The notes under the pieces are model-generated. The model made no database searches, was not told where the DNA came from, and saw only the letters and a list, made by a program, of their open reading frames with translations. A DNA stretch of 64,000 bases, from contig JAAVAP010000014.1 in assembly GCA_014804005.1 (NCBI GenBank), forward strand, positions 134,296 through 198,295, in the 5' to 3' direction. A program made the translations under genes and the position numbers. The DNA comes from Treponema sp. Lineage in GTDB: Bacteria; Spirochaetota; Spirochaetia; Treponematales; Treponemataceae. Positions 59,582 to 64,000 of the stretch are shown here, in pieces. Each line of letters starts with the position of its first letter. Positions within the stretch are counted from its first letter, which is position 1.

Positions 59582-59791
59582 TTAGGATTTGTTTTTATAC
59601 GCGTATTCGAAATTTATCGGCGGCGATGTTACGGAAATATAAATGAATTCTTCGTTCGAATCGTTGCGCAAGCCGTGGACATCGCCTTCGGCAAATCGCG
59701 CGACATCCCCCGCCAAAAAATCTTTTTCCTCGTCGTCCGCGAGCAAAAGAATTCCTTTGCCTTTGACGGCGTAATATATTTGCTCCGACAC
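59582..59791 (-). pseudogene. Cupin-domain protein, N-terminally truncated
   Basis: A 69-residue frame from GTG with a single cupin motif set: SEQIYYAVKGKGILLL, DFLAGDVARFAEGDVHGLRN. The same frame extends back to RNARHTHEV, including the metal-binding HTH, before an upstream stop near 59866, with no start codon or ribosome binding site. The family normally has 30-50 more N-terminal residues, so it is probably a decayed gene. Confidence 0.5.
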
Positions 59792-59946
59792 TTCGTGCGT
59801 GTGGCGCGCATTGCGTTTCCTGTAAGATTTTTTGCGCGATTTTAGCGCATTTATTTGATGCGCTTTTCAAAAAGATAATATAAGTTTTTGCGAATTTTTT
59901 CAATATCACATTGTCGCAAAAAAATATAGAAAATCCCTAAATCCTA

Positions 59947-59975
59947 TTGACAAAGTGGGATTTATCAAATAAAAT
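59947..59975 (+). promoter_or_regulatory. Upstream promoter in the rrf2 region
   Basis: TTGACA (59947-59952), a 17-nt spacer and TAAAAT (59970-59975). It is surrounded by AAATCC/GGATTT inverted motifs and followed by a two-step hairpin, so it may drive a structured leader or small RNA ahead of rrf2. Confidence 0.45.
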
Positions 59976-59997
59976 TATATTTATCCTATGGATTTAC

Positions 59998-60054
59998 TGG
60001 GAAATAATTTTTGAGACCGTTTTCAATCGCCACTTAAATCTCAATCGTTTCCCA
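59998..60054 (+). other. Two-step hairpin upstream of rrf2
   Basis: TGGGAAA (59998-60004) pairs with TTTCCCA (60048-60054), and TTGAGA (60011-60016) pairs with TCTCAA (60039-60044) inside it. It sits between the two promoters. No U tract follows, so it is not an obvious terminator. Confidence 0.35.
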
Positions 60055-60072
60055 CTAACTCTATATGAATAA

Positions 60073-60101
60073 TTGACAAAATCGAACGGGGGTGATACAA
60101 T
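60073..60101 (+). promoter_or_regulatory. rrf2 promoter (leaderless arrangement)
   Basis: Perfect TTGACA (60073-60078), a 17-nt spacer and TACAAT (60096-60101), 8 nt before the ATG at 60110. No Shine-Dalgarno is present. Confidence 0.65.
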
Positions 60102-60109
60102 GTGTTAGT

Positions 60110-60535
60110 ATGGAAATTTCAACTCGCGGAAGATATTCGCTTTGTTTTATGATTTTCGTGGCGCAGCATTCGAATGGCAATTTTGTCGCGCTTAGGGACG
60201 TTTCCGAAAGCCAAGGCATTTCGATAAAATATCTCGAGCAAATCACCGCGCTTTTGAGCAAGGCTGGACTTCTCGTAAGCGCGCGCGGACCTGCGGGCGG
60301 CTACAAACTTTCCAAGCCGGCGGAGCAATACAGCGCGGCGGAAATTTTGCGCGTAACCGAGGGCCATCTCGCGCCGGAAGTTTCCGAAGGCGGCGCAAAA
60401 AAGAAAGGTCAAATCAGCACTCGCCGTTTTTGGGAAGGGCTGGGCAAAGCGATAGAAGGATTTCTTGAAAGCGTTTCGCTGAAAGATTTGGTGGAACAAA
60501 GCGCGGGTGAAGAAAATTATGTTTACGTGATTTAA
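60110..60535 (+). CDS. Rrf2 family regulator (CymR-like)
   Basis: A 141-residue Rrf2 protein with the winged HTH (RYSLCFMIFVAQHSNGNFVALRDVSESQGISIKYLEQITALLSKAGLL) and RGPAGGYKLSK wing. The three cysteines that hold the Fe-S cluster in IscR are missing from the region after residue 90. This points to the CymR type, which senses cysteine metabolism together with CysK; cysK is the next gene, 94 nt downstream. The ATG at 60110 fits the promoter position. Confidence 0.85.
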   Translation: MEISTRGRYSLCFMIFVAQHSNGNFVALRDVSESQGISIKYLEQITALLSKAGLLVSARGPAGGYKLSKPAEQYSAAEILRVTEGHLAPEVSEGGAKKKGQISTRRFWEGLGKAIEGFLESVSLKDLVEQSAGEENYVYVI

Positions 60536-60629
60536 GCGGATTTTTCACGGCTTTTTATAAATCGGGAAAAATTCGCGCAAAGAATTTGTGTTCGTTCGCA
60601 AAATTTATTTTGAATATTTGGAGAAAAAA

Positions 60630-61562
60630 ATGGCAAAAATTTACACTTCGGCGGATCAGCTCATCGGGCGCACGCCGCTTTTTGAATTGACTCACATCGA
60701 AAAAGAATTCGGACTTTCTGCGCGCATTTTGGCAAAGCTCGAACTGTTCAATGTTACTGGCAGCGTGAAAGACAGAATCGCAAAGGCGATGATTGACGAC
60801 GCGGAAAAATCCGGCCGCCTCAAGCCGGGCGCGACAATAATCGAGCCGACGAGCGGAAACACCGGAATCGGGCTTGCTTCGGTGGGAACGGCACGCGGCT
60901 ACAAAGTGATAATCGTCATGCCCGAAACGATGAGCGTTGAAAGGCGGCAGCTCATCAAAGCTTACGGCGCGGAAATTGTCCTTACGGAAGGCGCGAAAGG
61001 AATGAAAGGCGCAATCGAAAAAGCCGAGGAACTTTTGAAAAACGACCCGAACGGATTCATTCCCGGACAATTCGAAAATCCCGCGAATCCCGAGGCGCAT
61101 TTGAAAAACACTGGCCCTGAAATTTTCGAGGACGCGGACGGCAAAGTCGATTACTTCGTCGCGGGCGTGGGCACGGGTGGCACTTTGACAGGCGTTGGAA
61201 AATTCCTCAAAAAGAAAATCAAGGACGTGAAAATCGTGGCGGTGGAGCCGTCCGCTTCGCCAGTGCTTTCCGAGGGAAAAGCGGGCGCGCATAAAATCCA
61301 AGGAATCGGCGCGGGCTTTGTTCCGAAAGTTTTGGACACGAAAATTTACGACGAAATCATCACCGTGGAAAACGAGGACGCTTTCGAAAAAGGCGCGCTC
61401 ATGGGAAAAAAAGAAGGCGTGCTTGTGGGCATCTCAAGCGGCGCGGCTTTGCATGCGGCAATCCAAATCGCAAAACGCCCCGAGGCGGCAGGCAAAACAA
61501 TCGTCGTCCTTCTTCCCGATGCCGGCGACAGGTATCTTTCCACGCCGATGTTCCAAAGTTAA
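60630..61562 (+). CDS. cysK: Cysteine synthase A (O-acetylserine sulfhydrylase)
   Basis: A 310-residue PLP enzyme. The PLP-lysine motif is [14 protein letters not shown], the substrate loop [10 protein letters not shown], and the phosphate-binding loop [14 protein letters not shown]. It makes L-cysteine from O-acetylserine and sulfide. The start at 60630 follows GGAG. It is probably regulated by, and may bind, the upstream Rrf2 protein. A long inverted repeat follows the gene. Confidence 0.95.
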   Translation: MAKIYTSADQLIGRTPLFELTHIEKEFGLSARILAKLELFNVTGSVKDRIAKAMIDDAEKSGRLKPGATIIEPTSGNTGIGLASVGTARGYKVIIVMPETMSVERRQLIKAYGAEIVLTEGAKGMKGAIEKAEELLKNDPNGFIPGQFENPANPEAHLKNTGPEIFEDADGKVDYFVAGVGTGGTLTGVGKFLKKKIKDVKIVAVEPSASPVLSEGKAGAHKIQGIGAGFVPKVLDTKIYDEIITVENEDAFEKGALMGKKEGVLVGISSGAALHAAIQIAKRPEAAGKTIVVLLPDAGDRYLSTPMFQS

Positions 61563-61573
61563 AATCGCGTTTG

Positions 61574-61632
61574 CCCTTCCCTAAAAAATTCCTCCAGCAC
61601 AATTTTTGAAAAATGTGTTTTTTGGGGAAGGG
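61574..61632. repeat. 15-nt inverted repeat downstream of cysK
   Basis: CCCTTCCCTAAAAAA (61574-61588) and its near-complement at 61618-61632 (one U-G wobble) enclose 29 nt containing a smaller AATTTTTG/AAAAAT stem. It may act as a terminator for cysK. Confidence 0.5.
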
Positions 61633-61682
61633 ATCAAAAGCAAACCAATCTTGCTTCTAACACAGGAAAAATTATAAAAGCC

Positions 61683-61710
61683 TTGACAATGTGTATAAGA
61701 TGTGTATAAT
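61683..61710 (+). promoter_or_regulatory. hicAB promoter (leaderless arrangement)
   Basis: TTGACA (61683-61688), a 16-nt spacer and TATAAT (61705-61710), 6 nt before the hicA GTG at 61717. Repeated TGTGTATAA words overlap it and may be the HicB operator. Confidence 0.65.
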
Positions 61711-61716
61711 AACATT

Positions 61717-61887
61717 GTGAAAAGAAAGGAATTGGAAAAGCGTCTTAAAAAGGCGGGCTTTGCTTTTGTGCGACACGGTGGAAAACACGATGTTTTCCAA
61801 AGGGGCAAGGACGAAGAGCAACTGCCAAGGCATACGGAAATAAATGAAAAACTCGCGAAAGCCATTATAAAAAAATGGGGACTGTAA
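61717..61887 (+). CDS. hicA: HicA-type mRNA interferase toxin
   Basis: A 56-residue toxin with the double-stranded-RNA-binding-like HicA fold: KELEKRLKKAGFAFVRHGGKHDVFQ with the catalytic His, then PRHTEINEKLAKAIIKKWG. It cleaves mRNA. The start is GTG at 61717, where transcription should begin; a longer frame to 61702 overlaps the -10 box. hicB follows 47 nt downstream. Confidence 0.87.
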   Translation: MKRKELEKRLKKAGFAFVRHGGKHDVFQRGKDEEQLPRHTEINEKLAKAIIKKWGL

Positions 61888-61934
61888 ACTTTCCGAGTGA
61901 AATGGCGGCGCAATCTTTTCCAGGAGGTGATTTT

Positions 61935-62348
61935 ATGAACGTTGTTTTTCCTGCTGTTTTTACGGAGACAGGCTGCAAAAAAGGTGAAGTGTTGGTGTAC
62001 ATTCCGGACATAAACGGAATGACAGAAGGAAACGGAATTGCGGATGCCATCGAAATGGCAAAGGATTATATAGGCAACGCGCTTTTTTCCAAGAAAGATT
62101 CGGATGTGCCGGAGGGCAAAAAGATTGGCGAAATCGACTTGAAGGCAAGCCCTTTTTTCGAGGACGGCAAAACATTCGTTTCCCTTGTGGATGTCGATTT
62201 GGACGCTTTTAGGCGGCAAAAAAAATCAAGGAGCGTTCGAAGGAACATCACGCTTCCGCAATGGCTTGACGATATGGCGAGTGCCGCAAAACTGAACGTG
62301 TCCGCGATAGCGCAGGGCGCGCTCAAAAAAGAACTGGGCATTGTGTGA
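61935..62348 (+). CDS. hicB: HicB-type antitoxin
   Basis: A 137-residue antitoxin with an N-terminal degraded RNase H fold (VVFPAVFTETGCKKGEVLVYIPDI; GNGIADAIEMAKDYIGNAL) and a C-terminal ribbon-helix-helix DNA-binding part (RRNITLPQWLDDMASAAKLNVSAIAQGALKKEL). It neutralises HicA and represses the operon. AGGAGGTGA, a very strong ribosome binding site, precedes the ATG at 61935, which would ensure antitoxin excess over the leaderless toxin. Confidence 0.88.
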   Translation: MNVVFPAVFTETGCKKGEVLVYIPDINGMTEGNGIADAIEMAKDYIGNALFSKKDSDVPEGKKIGEIDLKASPFFEDGKTFVSLVDVDLDAFRRQKKSRSVRRNITLPQWLDDMASAAKLNVSAIAQGALKKELGIV

Positions 62349-62373
62349 TGCATCATTTAACACAGGAAAATTT

Positions 62374-63540
62374 ATGACTTACATCGAACAAAGCCTTCCG
62401 CCTTCCGGCTCAAATGTTTTGGTCGGAATGTCTGGCGGAGTGGATTCCACATTGACCGCGCTTCTTCTCAAGCAAAAAGGCTGCCGAGTGATTGGCGTTA
62501 CGATGTCGCTTTGGGACGAATCTTTGGGAAAATACGAAGCCGAGGATTTCGAGGCTTGCTTCGGGCCGGGCGAAAAACAGAACATAGAAGAATGCCAAAA
62601 TTTTTGCGCGGCGCACGGAATCGAATATCACGTGGCCGATGTGAAATCGCGTTACAAAAAATTCGTTCTGGGATATTTCAAAAAAGAATATCGCGCAGGC
62701 CGCACGCCGAACCCGTGCATCATTTGCAACCAAAAAATAAAATTCGGCGCGTTGCTTGAAGCGGCGCAAAGTCTCGGAATTGAATTCGATTATTTTTGCA
62801 CGGGGCATTATGCGAAAATCGTGCGCCCCGAAACCGGCGTTTTCGGAACGGATTCGAGGCCGTTCATGATTGCAAATGCGAGCGATTCGCTCAAAGATCA
62901 AACTTATTTTCTTTACCGAATTCCTTCCGAAGTTTTGAGCCGCGTTCGCTTTCCGCTTGGAACGATGAAAAAATCGCAAGTCTTTGATTTGGCAAAGCGG
63001 CAAAAACTCGAAGCCGCAAACCGCGAGGAAAGCCAGGATTTTATCGGGCAAAAATATTTCGACGCGCTTTTTTCCGACACGCCGAGCGAGACTGGCGACA
63101 TCGTGGATTTGGACGGACACATTTTGGGAAAGCACAAGGGCATCGAGCATTACACCGTCGGGCAAAGGCGCGGGCTTGGGGTGGCGGCGAACCGTCCGCT
63201 TTATGTCCATTCAATTGACGCGAAAAACAATTTGGTCGTGCTCGCGCCCGACGACGCGCTTTTTTCCGATTCGCTCATCGCGGACGATTTTGTTTGGCCG
63301 GGCGGAATCGAGCCTTCCGCTCCGTTCGAAGCGATGGCAAAAATACGATTGGCGAGCAAGCCAGTTGAATGCAAAGTGGAGCGCATTTGCGATAACGAAA
63401 TTGCGTCGGACGATTTCATCGGAACGCCGTGGCGCATTACGTTCGCACAATCGCAACGAGCCGTCGCGCCGGGGCAATCCGTGGTGCTTTACAAAGACGG
63501 CGTGATTGTGGGCGGCGGAATTATCGCAAAGGCGATGTGA
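62374..63540 (+). CDS. mnmA: tRNA-specific 2-thiouridylase MnmA
   Basis: A 388-residue MnmA. The N-terminal PP-loop VLVGMSGGVDSTLTALLL binds ATP; catalytic cysteines lie in PNPCIICNQKIKF and in the C-terminal half. It thiolates U34 of tRNA Lys, Glu and Gln. Near residue 200 a Lys/Ser-rich region and ESQDFIGQ motif are family-typical. The start at 62374 follows AGGAAA; a longer frame overlaps hicB. It may be co-transcribed with hicAB. Confidence 0.94.
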   Translation: MTYIEQSLPPSGSNVLVGMSGGVDSTLTALLLKQKGCRVIGVTMSLWDESLGKYEAEDFEACFGPGEKQNIEECQNFCAAHGIEYHVADVKSRYKKFVLGYFKKEYRAGRTPNPCIICNQKIKFGALLEAAQSLGIEFDYFCTGHYAKIVRPETGVFGTDSRPFMIANASDSLKDQTYFLYRIPSEVLSRVRFPLGTMKKSQVFDLAKRQKLEAANREESQDFIGQKYFDALFSDTPSETGDIVDLDGHILGKHKGIEHYTVGQRRGLGVAANRPLYVHSIDAKNNLVVLAPDDALFSDSLIADDFVWPGGIEPSAPFEAMAKIRLASKPVECKVERICDNEIASDDFIGTPWRITFAQSQRAVAPGQSVVLYKDGVIVGGGIIAKAM

Positions 63541-63563
63541 ATGGGCGGGGAAAGCCCGCGCCA

Positions 63564-63821
63564 TCAGTCATAAATCTCTTTTCGGTGTCCTACCTCAACG
63601 ACAAGGATTTCAAGTTCCTCGTCATGGATGCGGCAAATCAACCTGTAGTCGCCCACACGATACCGCCAAAAGCCCTTGAGGTCTCCGACAAGCATTTTTC
63701 CTTTGCTCCGTGGGTCAGACAAGTTGGCAACCTCGTCCATATAGTCAAGGATTCTTTTCTTAACTGAATTATCAAGTTTAGCAAGTTGTTTCCGCGGCTT
63801 CGCTAAATAGACGACTTTCAC
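63564..63821 (-). CDS. RelE/ParE-type toxin
   Basis: An 85-residue toxin with the family end FWRYRVGDYRLICRIHDEELEILVVEVGHRKEIY. It would act as a ribosome-dependent mRNase or gyrase poison. The start is GTG at 63821 and overlaps the antitoxin stop by 4 nt (GTGA), as expected for coupled translation. Confidence 0.87.
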   Translation of the reverse strand: MKVVYLAKPRKQLAKLDNSVKKRILDYMDEVANLSDPRSKGKMLVGDLKGFWRYRVGDYRLICRIHDEELEILVVEVGHRKEIYD

Positions 63822-64000
63822 AATCCGAACTCCTTCCTAAGTTCTTCGCTTGTGTAAGTTCTGCGGTCACCTTTTTCGTACTCTTCCCAAGCGGCGACCG
63901 CGGCTTCATAGTCCGCCTTGTCTTCAAGGCATTCCGAAACGAAGTTTTCGACGGCTTGATTTAGAAACCAGCTCCTCGTGCAGCCCCTTTGCGCGCAAAT
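63818..64000 (-). CDS. RelB/RHH-type antitoxin, 5' end beyond the window
   Basis: The last 60 codons are visible, ending in DRRTYTSEELRKEFGL. The segment RSWFLNQAVENFVSECLEDK matches the helix after a ribbon-helix-helix DNA-binding strand of RelB-like antitoxins. It precedes and overlaps the toxin gene. The DNA-binding strand and start lie outside the window. Confidence 0.8.
   Translation of the reverse strand: MCAQRGCTRSWFLNQAVENFVSECLEDKADYEAAVAAWEEYEKGDRRTYTSEELRKEFGL

Noticed and set aside
1..64000. CRISPR array, prophage or insertion sequence
   Set aside because: No regularly spaced repeats, cas genes, integrases, transposases or phage structural genes were seen on either strand.

Overview
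The window looks like the replication-origin-proximal chromosome of a low-GC, flagellated, lipoprotein-rich spirochaete, most likely a gut or rumen treponeme. The genus is inferred from gene content: DUF3160 and CAP lipoproteins with lipoboxes, a bactofilin/M23/YaaR/RicT cluster, FlgN-FliS, a fused cyclophilin-FKBP lipoprotein, an intrinsic Ala at the GyrA position equivalent to Ser83, and gyrA-gyrB diverging from dnaA-dnaN. It could not be confirmed by a search. There is no rRNA, no intact tRNA, no CRISPR array, no prophage and no transposase.

Layout. 0-5 kb: end of an L-ribulose pathway pair (FGGY kinase, araD), then queH, argA, an orphan NifX-like protein, and an XRE regulator diverging from a small lipoprotein. 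5-9.2 kb: a transglutaminase-like protein, an outer-membrane barrel protein and an MIO-type amino acid ammonia-lyase. 9.2-17.4 kb: origin region, with two parS sites and DnaA boxes downstream of gyrA, then gyrA, gyrB, dnaA, a DnaA-box/AT-rich oriC candidate, and dnaN. 17.4-24.2 kb: rfbABDC (dTDP-L-rhamnose), nfnAB (electron-bifurcating transhydrogenase) and a methyltransferase. 24.2-27.1 kb: a leftward cell-shape cluster of M23 peptidase, bactofilin, YaaR and RicT. 27.4-36.3 kb: tatD, dusB, a lipoprotein expansin flanked by duplicated dusB 3' ends, a YitT protein, then a decaying pair (a DUF3160 lipoprotein with an in-frame stop, and a Memo-like gene with a stop and a frameshift). 36.3-45.1 kb, mostly leftward: earP, a cyclophilin-FKBP protein, jag, yidC, yidD, rnpA, rpmH, flgN and fliS. 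45.4-50.3 kb: an initiator-tRNA remnant, ydcF, a MATE transporter, mscS, a DUF3160 remnant, a CAP lipoprotein and an XRE regulator. 50.4-59.4 kb: a GC-rich structured element, tex, a thioesterase, efp, the biotin ECF transporter bioY-M-N, a DUF4349 lipoprotein, a UDG-like protein and a GH5 enzyme. 59.6-64 kb: a cupin fragment, an Rrf2 regulator with cysK, hicAB, mnmA, and a RelE toxin with a truncated antitoxin.

How the genes connect. The window encodes the whole EF-P arginine-rhamnosylation route: dTDP-L-rhamnose synthesis (rfbABDC), the transferase EarP, and an EF-P with Arg at residue 32. Expansin and GH5 point to a plant-polysaccharide habitat.

Sequence-level signals not explained by the genes: (i) the 9-mer TTATCGCAA/TTGCGATAA occurs about 40 times on both strands, in three tight clusters; (ii) seven genes have a good promoter whose -10 box lies only 5-9 nt before the start codon and no Shine-Dalgarno, implying leaderless mRNAs; (iii) several gene 3' ends, a tRNA and short palindromes are duplicated or left as remnants; (iv) a pseudoknot-capable GC-rich element lies upstream of tex.
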